A DNA stretch of 64,000 nt, from contig OX940862.1 of the NCBI GenBank assembly GCA_954871525.1, positions 41,718,232-41,782,231 on the forward strand, given 5' to 3'. A program made the position numbers and the translations under genes. This stretch comes from Parietaria judaica. Taxonomy: Eukaryota; Streptophyta; Magnoliopsida; Rosales; Urticaceae. The notes under the pieces are model-generated. The model saw only the letters and a program-made list of their open reading frames with translations. It did not search any database and was not told where the DNA came from. Each line of letters begins with the position of its first letter. The stretch's first letter is position 1. Shown one piece after another: positions 12,207-23,675 of this stretch.

Positions 12207-12545
12207 GGTGACGAATTCTTCTATACTTCGGAGCCGCTGTTTTACTATGAAGATGTGCTAGCTTCTTTCCTCGCGGTCGACGATGAACATCCCGCCATCC
12301 TCGAGGAGTTTGTCCAAGATATGATAAGGCGTGCGGCTGCCTCTCTTTCCGGAGTTGCGTTCGACGAGACTCCCCTTAGTCCTTCTTCGGCCTATGTGAT
12401 CGAATTTATGATGTTGAGGCCTGTAAATTATGCCGCCGTAGAAGATCTTCTTCGGGACGTCCTCTCCGAGAATGGGGAGTTCGTCATAGAACAGATTGCC
12501 GATAGGGTAGTTCGGGAGGATTCGCCTTCCCCTGCTGTATCTTGA
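12207..12545 (+). CDS. Possible third exon or separate small ORF of the antisense gene
   Basis: The frame opens at a good splice acceptor and encodes 112 aa (GDEFFYTSEP..., many acidic residues), ending at 12545. Splicing 12015 to 12207 would keep phase, because 10456-12015 is exactly 520 codons, and would replace the last seven codons of exon 2. It is followed by AATAAA (12544) and a 'tgtaatgaaatttcatc' poly(A)-like region. No family is recognised. It may instead start at a non-ATG upstream and be separate. Confidence 0.45.
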   Translation, partial: GDEFFYTSEPLFYYEDVLASFLAVDDEHPAILEEFVQDMIRRAAASLSGVAFDETPLSPSSAYVIEFMMLRPVNYAAVEDLLRDVLSENGEFVIEQIADRVVREDSPSPAVS

Positions 12546-12643
12546 ATAAATTGTATAATGTATTGTGCTTGTAATGAAATTTCATCAATGGAATCTATTG
12601 ACTTTTGCATACTATCGATGATGTATAGGAGTATGTGTACTCC

Positions 12644-12644
<1 letters not shown>

Positions 12645-12682
<38 letters not shown>

Positions 12683-13478
12683 CGATGAGCTTGTCGGTGT
12701 GCACCGGGCTCTGTCGCGATGAAGTGCTTGGCACTGATTTGCCGGCGATGAGCTTGTCGGTGTGCACCGGGCTCTGTCGCGATGAAGTGCTTGGCACTGA
12801 TTTTGCTATGCTTTCTATTCTTGGCTCTTTTGCCGTAGTGATATTTTGCTTGGCCCATTTGCCATAGTAGTTCTTTTGTAATGTTCGTCGATGAGCTTGT
12901 CGGTATGCACCGGGCTCTGTCGCGATGAAGTGCTTGGCACTGATTTGCCGGCGATGAGCTTGTCGGTATGCACCGGGCTCTGTCGCGATGAAGTGCTTGG
13001 CACTGATTTGCTGGCGATGAGCTTGTCGGTATGCACCGGGCTCTGTCGCGATGAAGTGCTTGGCACTGATTTGCTGGCGATGAGCTTGTCGGTATGCACC
13101 GGGCTCTGTCGCGATGAAGTGCTGGGCACTGATTTGCTGGCGATGAGCTTGTCGGTATGCACCGGGCTCTGTCGCGATGAAGTGCTGGGCACTGATTTGC
13201 TGGCGATGAGCTTGTCGGTATGCACCGGGCTCTGTCGCGATGAAGTGCTTGGCACTGATTTGTCGGCGATGAGCTTGTCGGTATGCACCGGGCTCTGTCG
13301 CGATGAAGTGCTTGGCACTGATTTGTCGGCGATGAGCTTGTCGGTATGCACCGGGCTCTGTCGCGATGAAGTGCTTGGCACTGATTTGCTGGCGATGAGC
13401 TTGTCGGTATGCACCGGGCTCTGTCGCGATGAAGTGCTGGGCACTGATTTGCTGCCTTTTTTTTTTTTTTTTTTTTTT
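12645..13478. repeat. 63-bp minisatellite flanked by poly(T)
   Basis: Eleven copies of a 63-bp unit: two at 12682-12807 and nine uninterrupted at 12888-13454. They are separated by about 80 bp of unrelated sequence and bracketed by T36 (12645-12680) and T22 (13457-13478). Units differ at a few positions only (for example GTGTGCACC versus GTATGCACC, CTTGG versus CTGGG). Because 63 is a multiple of three and no unit contains a stop in one frame of either strand, long open frames appear on both strands; these are by-products. Tandem repeats in this 3' region are known for Tat elements. Confidence 0.97.
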
Positions 13479-13745
13479 GATACGTGTTTATTTGAGTCAG
13501 CGATAGAATATTGTCTTAAAAGACGAGCCTCATTAAACCCTTCGAGTCCCCCAATGGGTGCGGCTCGCGAGGGAAGAGTACTCCATGTTGTATTGAATAA
13601 GGCCGGAGCCAATCGCGCGGATCCCGAACAAGTAGGGTCGGTAGTCCCCTGTTAAATAAACTTTAAAATGGAATGTAAAAACTTAAGAAAAATAGAAAGG
13701 AAAACTTAACTAAAAACCGAAATCGTAAGGCGTCGATGACGCTCT
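13479..13745 (-). other. Spacer between minisatellite and pol stop
   Basis: Non-coding 3' leader of the element, with no further features seen. Confidence 0.5.
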
Positions 13746-16700
13746 TTACTGGTAGAATTTCTTCAAGTGCTTGACATTCCACCTTCTTATGACCTTGACT
13801 CCATCGGCGTTTTTGAGTTCGTACACCCCTGGCTTGACGATGTGGGTCACCGTATAAGGGCCTTCCCAGCTTTCTCCTAGCTTTCCCGCGTTAAGCTCGG
13901 CTGTGTTTTGGAACACCTTTCTGAGGACTAGTTCTCCGACCCGGAACCTTCTCGATCGCACCCTTTTGTTGTAGAAGCGTGCGATGGTGTTCTGGTAATT
14001 CGCTATATGAATTCTGGCTCGCTCCCGTCTTTCATCGATGTGGTCCAGCTGATGAAGCAGGTCTTGGTTGTTGTCCTCCTCGTGGTTCGGTGCCCAGGAT
14101 CGCCGGAGACTGGGAACTCCTACTTCCGCCGGGATTACCGCTTCCACCCCGAATGCTAGGGCAAAAGGAGTTTCTCCGGTGGCTGAGTGTGGCGTTGTTC
14201 GATAAGCCCAAAGTACTCCAGGGAGTTCGTCTGCCCATAGACCCTTCTTCTTGTCGAGCCGCTTCTTGAGGCTGTCGGTGATCGTCCGGTTGACTGCTTC
14301 GGCGTTCCCGTTTCCCTGAGGATATCTTGGCGTCGAAGTGTTTAGCTTTATCTTCCATCGTGCGCAGAAATCTTTGAACTTCTTCGAGATGAATTGGGAC
14401 CCGTTGTCTGCGATTATCTCCCTGGGGAGTCCAAAGCGAGTGACTATGTTCTTCCAAACGTAGCTCTCGACATCGGACTCCTTAATGTTGGCGTAGGCTT
14501 CGGCTTCGGTCCATTTGGTGAAGAAGTCTGTGACCACCAGCATGAACCTTTTCTGTCTTGCTCCGGTTGGCATTGGACCGACGATGTCCATTGACCACTT
14601 CATGAATGGGTAGGGCACCGACACCACCGATAGCTCTTCGGCTGGGCAGTTGATTGCTGGGGCGTGTCGCTGGCATTTCTCGCACTTCCTGGCGTGGTTG
14701 GTGCAATCCGCTCGCATTGTTTCCCAGAAAAAACCTTGTAACTTGGCTTTCCTTAATAAGTTGCGTCCGCCTGAGTGATTTCCGCATTCTCCGCTGTGGA
14801 TCTCTTCCATGACGTAGTCCGCCTCGTCTTTGCCTAGACAGCGTAGGTAGGGGCCGACAAGGCTTTTGAAGTAAAGCCTTCGGTCTATGATCGTGTATCG
14901 AGAGCTTTTTGACTTTACTTTCCGCGCCTCTTGTCGATCTTCGGGTAACTTTCCTTCGACCAGGTATGCTCGGATGGGGGTCCGCCAATCCTCGTCTTCT
15001 GTCTCTTCTACTACTCCGGGTTCTTCGCCCTCGCTCTCTTTTTCTTCTACGAGCTGAATTTCTTCATTGTTTCCCTTCGGGATTCCGTCACTGCCACGAG
15101 TGCTGTCCTCTTCGTTGGTTTGTCCCTCCTCGCTTACTTTTAGCTTCTTCTCATCGGGCTCTTCGCTTCTCTTGATGCTAGGCGTCTGTAGTGTCTCCAC
15201 TGTGATCGATCGGAGCTCTCCCACTTGGGTAGTTGACCCCAGGCTCGCCAGGGCATCTGCGTGGTTGTTGTCTCCTCTGGACACCTGTGTCAATGTGAAG
15301 AAATCGAACTTCTTCTCGAGGGACCTGACTATCCCAGCGTAGGCCTCCATCCTTTCATCGTTCGTCTCGTACTCTCCACTGACTTGCTTGACGACTAGTT
15401 GGGAATCCGAGAAGGCATTCAAGTTTTTTACCCCGATGGCCATGGCTGATTGCATCCCGATGATGAGTGCCTCGTACTCCGCTTCGTTATTGGTGGAGCG
15501 ATAGGCAAGGCGGCAGGCTTTCTCGATCACTTCTCCCATTGGAGAGATGAGCCGGATCCCGATTCCTGATCCCATCGAAGTCGCCGATCCGTCGACGCAG
15601 AGTTTCCAAGTGCCGGCTTCATCGCTCAACTCCACGGGCTCTCTGGGTAGCTCGATGAGGAAATCGGCTAGCACTTGCGACTTCAGACTCGTCCGCAGCT
15701 GATATTCGATGTCGTACGCCCCTAGCTTTATGTTCCACTTCGTGATTCTGCCGGATTGGTTCGGGCTTTGAATGATGGAGCGAATCGGTCTGTCCGTCAT
15801 AACGATGATCGTATGGGCTTGGAAGTGGAAACGTAGTCTCTCCGATGCGTCGTATACGGCCAATGCTAGCTTCTCGATGGTGGGGTACCTCGTCTCGGCG
15901 TCGAGGAGCTTTCTGCTGATGTACGAGACTGGCTTTTGCTCCCCTTTTTCTTCTCGAACTAGCACCTGACTTATCGCCTGATCGGACACGGCGATGTATA
16001 GGTAGAGCGGCTCTCCGGGCTCCGGCTTTGTCATAACTGGTGGTGATGACAGATAGACCTTCAGCGCTTGAAAAGCTTCCTCGCACTTGTCGGTCCATTC
16101 GAACTTCTTGTTTTTCCTCAGCAGCTCGTAGAATAGAAGAGTTCGGTCTGCTTGTCGCGAGATGAACCGCCTCAGCGCGTTGATCCTTCCTGTCAGCTTC
16201 TGTACCTCTCGCCGATTTCTTGGCGATGGCATGCTCTGAATGGCTTCGACTTGCTCGGGGTTGGCTTCGATTCCTCGTCGGGTGACCATCTGTCCTAAGA
16301 ATTTCCCGGATGAGACGCCGAAAGTGCACTTCGTGGGGTTTAGCTTCATCTGGTGTTTGTTAAGGACGCCGAAACATTCTTCCAGATGCTCCACGTGCAT
16401 TGCCGCTTTTAGAGACTTGACGACCATGTCGTCGATATACACCTCCATATTCTTCCCGATCTGTTCGTGGAACATCTTTGTCATCAGCCTCTGGTATGTC
16501 GCCCCAGCGTTTTTCAGACCGAAAGGCATAACCTTATAGCAGTAGGTTCCTCTTTCGCTGACGAAGGCTGTCTTCTCTTCGTCGTCTGGATGCATTCGGA
16601 TCTGGTGGTAGCCCGAGTAGGCGTCCATGAAGCTTAGGAGCTCGTACCCGTAAGTGGCTTCGACGAGGCGATCGATGTTCGGCATTGGGAAGCTGTCCTT

Positions 16701-17258
16701 CGGGCACGCCTTGTTGAGATCCGTGAAGTCGACGCATACTCTCCATTTGCCGTTCTTCTTCTTCACCACGACGGTGTTGGCCAACCACTGGGGGTATTTC
16801 ACCTCCCTGATGGTTCCCATAGCGAGCAACTTGTCCACTTCGTCGTTGATGATCTTGTTCCGGTCTGAGGCCATCTTCCTTCGCTTCTGTATCACGGGCT
16901 TGTGCCCGGGGTCCGTGTTGAGCCGGTGGGTGACCATCGTCGGATCGATCCCGGGCATGTCTTCGTGAGACCATGCGAAGCTTCTTCGGTTCTTCTTCAG
17001 GAATTCGACCAGCTGAGCTTTGATTTCTGGTTCGAGTCCCGCGCCTATACCGACGGTTCGGGTTGGGTCGGAATCATCGATGCAGACTTGTTCCACCTCT
17101 TCGAGCTGCGGGCCTCCTAGCCTTTCTTCGGTAGTTTGGTCTTCCATGTCTTCTGCGCTGAGGATCTTGGGGATGCCCGGGGGTCCTCCTTTTCCCCTTT
17201 TCCTGCGTCGCTTCCTCCTGATCGTCGATGGTGGAGGCGGAGCAGACGCGGCTAATTG
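13746..17258 (-). CDS. Tat element pol: RT, RNase H, second RNase H, integrase
   Basis: The frame is open from the codon after the amber stop (17258) to 13746, 1170 aa; the first ATG is at 17147. Counting from that ATG, the reverse transcriptase shows WRVCVDFTDLNKACPKD (about 135), FMDAYSGYHQI (about 173) and the catalytic YIDDM (about 237). A gypsy-type RNase H follows (about 360-500) with VSDQAIS in place of the usual first Asp region, so it is probably degenerate. A second RNase H (about 515-640) keeps LCVDGSA, NNEAEYEAL, SDSQL and NNHADALASL, the Tat-specific replacement enzyme. Integrase has the H-H-C-C zinc motif (HSGECGNHSGG...CEKCQ), then MDIVGP, DNGSQF and the NGNAEAVNR glutamate of the D-D-E triad. 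No chromodomain was seen. No stops or frameshifts. Confidence 0.95.
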   Translation of the reverse strand, partial: QLAASAPPPPSTIRRKRRRKRGKGGPPGIPKILSAEDMEDQTTEERLGGPQLEEVEQVCIDDSDPTRTVGIGAGLEPEIKAQLVEFLKKNRRSFAWSHEDMPGIDPTMVTHRLNTDPGHKPVIQKRRKMASDRNKIINDEVDKLLAMGTIREVKYPQWLANTVVVKKKNGKWRVCVDFTDLNKACPKDSFPMPNIDRLVEATYGYELLSFMDAYSGYHQIRMHPDDEEKTAFVSERGTYCYKVMPFGLKNAGATYQRLMTKMFHEQIGKNMEVYIDDMVVKSLKAAMHVEHLEECFGVLNKHQMKLNPTKCTFGVSSGKFLGQMVTRRGIEANPEQVEAIQSMPSPRNRREVQKLTGRINALRRFISRQADRTLLFYELLRKNKKFEWTDKCEEAFQALKVYLSSPPVMTKPEPGEPLYLYIAVSDQAISQVLVREEKGEQKPVSYISRKLLDAETRYPTIEKLALAVYDASERLRFHFQAHTIIVMTDRPIRSIIQSPNQSGRITKWNIKLGAYDIEYQLRTSLKSQVLADFLIELPREPVELSDEAGTWKLCVDGSATSMGSGIGIRLISPMGEVIEKACRLAYRSTNNEAEYEALIIGMQSAMAIGVKNLNAFSDSQLVVKQVSGEYETNDERMEAYAGIVRSLEKKFDFFTLTQVSRGDNNHADALASLGSTTQVGELRSITVETLQTPSIKRSEEPDEKKLKVSEEGQTNEEDSTRGSDGIPKGNNEEIQLVEEKESEGEEPGVVEETEDEDWRTPIRAYLVEGKLPEDRQEARKVKSKSSRYTIIDRRLYFKSLVGPYLRCLGKDEADYVMEEIHSGECGNHSGGRNLLRKAKLQGFFWETMRADCTNHARKCEKCQRHAPAINCPAEELSVVSVPYPFMKWSMDIVGPMPTGARQKRFMLVVTDFFTKWTEAEAYANIKESDVESYVWKNIVTRFGLPREIIADNGSQFISKKFKDFCARWKIKLNTSTPRYPQGNGNAEAVNRTITDSLKKRLDKKKGLWADELPGVLWAYRTTPHSATGETPFALAFGVEAVIPAEVGVPSLRRSWAPNHEEDNNQDLLHQLDHIDERRERARIHIANYQNTIARFYNKRVRSRRFRVGELVLRKVFQNTAELNAGKLGESWEGPYTVTHIVKPGVYELKNADGVKVIRRWNVKHLKKFYQ

Positions 17259-17264
17259 CTATTG
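17250..17264 (-). promoter_or_regulatory. Amber stop in a tobamovirus-like readthrough context
   Basis: The minus strand reads CAA TAG CAA TTA GCC at the gag-pro/pol junction. The downstream hexamer CAATTA fits the leaky-stop consensus CAR-YYA, and the whole CAA-TAG-CAA-TTA block is the context known at the tobacco mosaic virus replicase readthrough site. Frames upstream and downstream are the same, and all 37 codons between the stop and the first pol ATG are open. I infer that pol is made as a roughly 1983-residue readthrough product. Confidence 0.8.
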
Positions 17265-19697
17265 AGCGGCTGGCTTGCTGCCGCTGCCTTCGGCCTTCTC
17301 GACGTCCTTGGACGCGCTCATCGCTCGGTAGTGCATCATGTAGCAAATGCGATAGGCTTCGCTGCTTCCTCGGATTTCATCGATGGTTCCTTCTATCCGT
17401 CCGGGGAACTTGATGCATCGATGATAGGTGGACGGGACGGCCTTCATCGAGTGAATCCATGGTCTCCCGAGGATTACGTTGAAATGCGATCGCACGTTCA
17501 ACACCATAAATTCGGTCATCCGATGGACGGTTCCGGCGTAGACGGGGAGATTCACCGTTCCCAGCGAGAGAGCCACATCTCCGTTGAAACCAGACACCTT
17601 GCGCGGACGGCCTCCGATGACCAAATCTTCGATCTCCATTCGCGTCAGACAGTCGTAAGTGATGACGTCGACCGAGCTTCCATTGTCGACAAGGACGCGA
17701 GCAACGTCGCATCCTCCTATGTTGAGCTCCAATACCAGGGCATCGTCATGCTCGTCTGCGCATACTTCTTCGTCGACGAACTCTATCGTCGTCTTCGGAC
17801 CGGTCATCCGCGCATCTTCCTGAGCGGACTCCTTCCCTCGGCGTTGGTAGGCCTTGATGCTGTTGATGGAATCTTCGCAGAGGCGAGATCCTCCCATGAT
17901 CAAGTCGATCCTTGGTCTTGCGACTGGCCTCCCATCGGTCGGGCGTTCCCCCGATGCTTCCTCGATCGCGAGGCTTCTTTTGGGGGCCTCCTGGTTTCCT
18001 CCCGCGCGCTGAGCTGGTGCCTCCCGCTTGTTCGGCCATGACCGGTTTTCGTTGTTCCACGGCTGAGTGGTTTTTTGGGGGACGTCTTGGAATTCCCCTT
18101 GTTCGATCCTTCTTTGGATCATCTTCTTCAGAGTGGCGCACTCGTCGGTTGCATGACCGTGATATTCGTGGAAAGAGCAGTACTTGCTCATGTCCCTCGG
18201 CCAGGGCTTCCTTTCGTAGCTGCCTCGACCGCCGGAATGACCTCCTCGGCCACCCGAAAATCCTCCTCGGCTTCCAGAATAGCCTCCTCGGTTGCCAGAG
18301 TAACCTCCTCGATTTTCCGGAAAGCTTCCCTGGTTGCTCGGGAAGTACCCTGGTTGTGAGTTTCCTTGCGGGACTGCCTCCTGCCGATGGCCCTCGTGAT
18401 TGCCGAGCGCCTCTTTCTTTCCGTCCAACTGATAGACTCCGTGTCCAGGGTTCTCCCTGATCCTTCGCTCGTCGGCCCCGTCTCTGCTTCTCCGATCTCG
18501 TCGCTCTCCCTCTCTCCTTGTTCTGGACGACGATCCCTCTCGTCCGTCTCTAGTTTCCTTCCTGTCTGGCCTCGTTCGGCCCTCAGCTTCCTCTTCTAGC
18601 CTTTTCTTGATCGCCTTATTCTCTTCCATGTCCATGTAGATTGTTGCTTTGTGGAGCGCATCTTCTATCGACTTTGGCAACGAGACGCACAATTCGTCGT
18701 TGAACGGGGACTGGTAGTATAGACCATGCTTTAGAGCTTGGACCGAGACGACGTCTTCGATCTTCGGGATTCGGAACATGACGTTCTTGAATTTCTCTAT
18801 ATACTGCCGAAGAGGTTCGTTCTTCCCTTGCTTGACATCGAAGAGGTTGGACACCGTTAGCTCCGTCTGTACGTAGATGGAGAAGTGCTTTAGGAAGAGT
18901 GCGACCAACTCGTCGGAGGTGTTGATAGAACCCGGCGTCAGTCTCGCGAACCAGTCGCTGGCGCGGCCTTGCAAACTTGCGATGAAAAGTCTGCACAGGA
19001 CGGCTTCCTTCCGGACCTCTTCGCCCCCGATGTGGTCCGTCGCGATTCGGAATGACTTCACGTGTGTATGGGGGTCCGTATCCCCTTTGTACGGCGTGAG
19101 TCTGATCTTTGGTAATTCCTCCAGCTCTATTCCCCGAATCCTCGTCGTGAACGGGGTGATTCTGGCTTCTCGCACCATCCTGTCGATTTCTGGCGCCGAG
19201 CTCGTCGCTTGATGCACCTGTGAAGCGACCTGTCCGAGCTTGGCTTCCATCTTTGCTGACATTAAGGCCATCGCCTTGGCCACTTCTTCGGCCACTCTTG
19301 CCGCCACGTCCGTCGTTGCATTGCCCTGTGTGTTCCCCGGCGTGTCTTCCGCTCGATTCGCCGTGGTTGGCTGGGCTGCGTCCGTGTCGAAGAGGTTCCT
19401 GATGAGCGAGGGGGTTGACATGCCCACCGGTGTGTCCGTCGTCACCGTGTCTCTGCTGGCGCTTCCCCCAGCAGCTCGTGCGGCCGATTCTGCTATCTGG
19501 TTCGTCGGGCGCGGTCTCTCCGCACGCTCTAGGAGGCTTGCGAGGCGTCTGTTCTCCGCGGCCTGCTCCTCTATTTTTCGGGCGGACTCCTCGGCTTTGC
19601 TTGTGACCTCCGTCATCTTTGCGATGGCCTCGGCCAGTTGCTGTTGCATTCGCTGCATGGTTTGCTCCTGGGCGGAGTTGGCTTCCTCGGTTGACAT
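17259..19697 (-). CDS. Tat element gag-protease
   Basis: 812 aa. The N-terminus is a coiled-coil-like segment (QEQTMQRMQQQLAEAIAKM). The gag core spans roughly residues 175-360 (PFTTRIRGIELEELPKIRL, GRASDWFARL, YVQTELTVSNLF, LRQYIEKFKNV). An Arg/Asp/Glu-rich stretch and an RGG/GGYSG repeat block (about 470-510) follow. A CCHC-like finger, CSFHEYHGHATDEC, lies near 520. The aspartic protease is at the C-terminus with its active-site LVDNGSSVD near residue 671 and VILGRPW downstream. The start is the first ATG, 70 bp after the primer-binding region. The frame ends in TAG at 17259 and pol continues in the same frame. Confidence 0.93.
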   Translation of the reverse strand: MSTEEANSAQEQTMQRMQQQLAEAIAKMTEVTSKAEESARKIEEQAAENRRLASLLERAERPRPTNQIAESAARAAGGSASRDTVTTDTPVGMSTPSLIRNLFDTDAAQPTTANRAEDTPGNTQGNATTDVAARVAEEVAKAMALMSAKMEAKLGQVASQVHQATSSAPEIDRMVREARITPFTTRIRGIELEELPKIRLTPYKGDTDPHTHVKSFRIATDHIGGEEVRKEAVLCRLFIASLQGRASDWFARLTPGSINTSDELVALFLKHFSIYVQTELTVSNLFDVKQGKNEPLRQYIEKFKNVMFRIPKIEDVVSVQALKHGLYYQSPFNDELCVSLPKSIEDALHKATIYMDMEENKAIKKRLEEEAEGRTRPDRKETRDGREGSSSRTRREGERRDRRSRDGADERRIRENPGHGVYQLDGKKEALGNHEGHRQEAVPQGNSQPGYFPSNQGSFPENRGGYSGNRGGYSGSRGGFSGGRGGHSGGRGSYERKPWPRDMSKYCSFHEYHGHATDECATLKKMIQRRIEQGEFQDVPQKTTQPWNNENRSWPNKREAPAQRAGGNQEAPKRSLAIEEASGERPTDGRPVARPRIDLIMGGSRLCEDSINSIKAYQRRGKESAQEDARMTGPKTTIEFVDEEVCADEHDDALVLELNIGGCDVARVLVDNGSSVDVITYDCLTRMEIEDLVIGGRPRKVSGFNGDVALSLGTVNLPVYAGTVHRMTEFMVLNVRSHFNVILGRPWIHSMKAVPSTYHRCIKFPGRIEGTIDEIRGSSEAYRICYMMHYRAMSASKDVEKAEGSGSKPAAQ

Positions 19698-19749
19698 CCT
19701 CCTTCCTCCCTTCGATTTCCTGGCTGTGCGATAGAAAGAAACAAAGCCC

Positions 19750-19767
19750 CCTCGGTGGGCGCCAAAC
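19750..19767 (-). other. Primer-binding site of the Tat element
   Basis: Immediately inside the 5' LTR the minus strand reads GTTTGGCGCCCACCGAGG. The TGGCGCC core is the usual start of primer-binding sites in Tat and Athila relatives. I do not assign the tRNA. Confidence 0.7.
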
Positions 19768-21640
<1,873 letters not shown>

Positions 21641-22072
21641 TCAATTCTATGGCTTGATGAAATGCTGGCTCTGCTCAATTGGGTCCTATCATTCTCTTCA
21701 GCCTGTTTTTTCTCGTGAAAAGCTTTCATCACACGACGACTATTTCGATGCTTAAAATGTAAATTTCATATCCGTGTGCAGAAGCTGTGGAACTACTCCA
21801 CCGATAAGTTCATCAAAGTCTACTCGGGCCACACGAACAAAGTTTACTGCGTGACGTCAACGTTCTCCGTGACGAACGGATTGTACATCGTGAGCGGATC
21901 GGAAGATCACTGCGTCTACTTATGGGATCTGCAGCAAAAGAACCTGGTTCAGAAGCTCGAAGGCCACTCCGACACTGTCGTCTCTGTCTGCTGCCATCCC
22001 ACGGAGAACAAGATCGCCTCGGCCGCGCTCGATCGGGATAGGACTGTTCGAATTTGGGTCCAAGACCCGTAA

Positions 22073-22790
22073 CCCCTTCGAGAAATTAGATTGGAGTGAT
22101 GAATCTTCAGGGTTTGAATTTTGACCGGGGGTGAGCCTGTCGTGAACCGGTTGGATTGACTTGGTTTGTATATAAGACGCCTTTTACAACGTGGTACTAT
22201 TCGGTATCAATAGTACTGCTAAATTGACCTAGTAACTATTTTTTCCGTTTTTAAAATTGAAAACTGAAGACATTTTTTTAGATCTAGAACCGATTGTACC
22301 AAAAACCGTGTGTGGGAACGGAATTCGGTCATACATTGAGTTTTGGACCATGTGCCTATGTATGTATAAAAAAATTAAAAAAAATCACATGAAACATAGG
22401 TATCCGGAAATGCGAACCTGATGCCGATAACTTAATATGATTTAAATGAATTTAAGATTTTATTTTACGGATTGAACCTTATTATTAAGTTTTTAAGTTG
22501 TTCTTTTTTTGGATTCGAATTTTATCTTTATGGAGATTAGCAAGTGAAACAAATTGGTAGCATTTTCGACCTGGCAGCGCTTGCCGTCTCTGTTGTTGAA
22601 TGAACAGAAAATATACTTGAAGGGTTGCATACGATAAAATGGGATTAAAACCATTTAATTTCAGATAAAAATAGCAGCCTATTTAGATTAGAATATGCTC
22701 ACGTTTATTTAGTATGATATAAGTACCCAATTTATAGTTATCAAGCGGGTCGATATATTATAAATCTCGTTTTTAAGCAACAATAGTACC
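22073..22790 (+). other. WDR5B-like 3' flank
   Basis: AT-rich 3' UTR and intergenic sequence with no other feature seen. It ends at the solo LTR. Confidence 0.5.
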
Positions 22791-23469
22791 TGTTAAGGTC
22801 AGATTTTGTCAAATCTCTCCTCAACAGTATCCGATGTCGTTTATGAAATAAACGACATAAAATGAGAGGAAGATCGCTTAAAGAGTCCAGGCCCATCAGA
22901 GAATAGGAGAAATTAAGGCCCAGCAAGCGAAGCCCATAAGAAGTCATCTTCTGACAGAGCCGGCCCAAGACCTCATCGCGACAAGAGAAGTTCATCGAGA
23001 GAAGAGCTCTTCGGGAAAGCCAAATCGAATTAAAAGAAGAAGTCATTCGAGATCGCGAAAAAGAAGGAAGGATGGCTCATTCGGTTGAAGATTTCGTGGG
23101 ATATCCAACGCAAATAAGGGAGGTCAACAACGATCATAGCGAGACAGAAGGAAACCCTAGCAAGATTCAAGGAACAATCTAGAAGGCCTTCAAACCTATA
23201 AATACGAATGTAGACTCAGTATAATTTCATTCAGTACCCAATATATCGTGAGTTAGAGAGAGTTATTTTGGGTCTTTGAGTTTGCTTATTCGTAGTATTC
23301 TCAATCTCTCAAGGATCATAGTGTGTAACCTTCGATTGTCCGAGCTATTAAACGGAAGAAACCGGGTCCTCTCGGAATCATAATAAATCAAGGATATTCG
23401 TATTATTCACAATTATCTGTGATTTCGATTATCTTTGTGACTGCAAGGCGGTAAAAATCGCCCTCTACA
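22791..23469 (+). mobile_element. Solo LTR of the same Tat family, opposite orientation
   Basis: 679 bp, starting TGTTAAGG and ending CCCTCTACA. It is the reverse complement of the family LTR at 7619-8284 with moderate divergence (shared blocks include the 'cgtttatgaaataaacgac' inverted repeat, the 'gggatatccaacgcaaat' block and the 'tcaaacctataaatacg' TATA region at about 23193). The flanks are GTACC (22786-22790) and ATACC (23470-23474), a target-site duplication with one mismatch. No internal region is present, as expected from LTR-LTR recombination. Confidence 0.88.
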
Positions 23470-23675
23470 ATACCCAGGCCACAAGAGTATGCTTGAGGTC
23501 CAATTTCGTCTAAGTCGAGTCAACGTTGGTTAAGGTAGAAACATATATACAACATACATCTCAAGTTTGATTATAGTGTTGAATCACTGATATTTTTGTT
23601 AAGAGTTCAATGGTAGACGTGCAAGTGTCACTCCGAGGAAGACCTTAACAAGACACTTGTTGCAAATTTATACTA
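23470..23675. other. Intergenic, no feature seen
   Basis: Unremarkable sequence between the solo LTR and a hairpin repeat. Confidence 0.4.

Noticed and set aside
12682..13454. Regular direct repeats that could suggest a CRISPR array
   Set aside because: Units are contiguous with no unique spacers, and the setting is a plant retrotransposon. It is a minisatellite.
12815..13655. Long open frames on both strands across the 63-bp repeat array (about 250-265 codons)
   Set aside because: The unit is a multiple of three without stops in a frame of each strand, so open frames are automatic. There is no start context, domain or conservation signal.
17256..18041. 261-codon plus-strand frame opposite the gag-protease gene
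   Set aside because: Shadow frame in GC-rich coding DNA. The minus strand carries gag and protease motifs.
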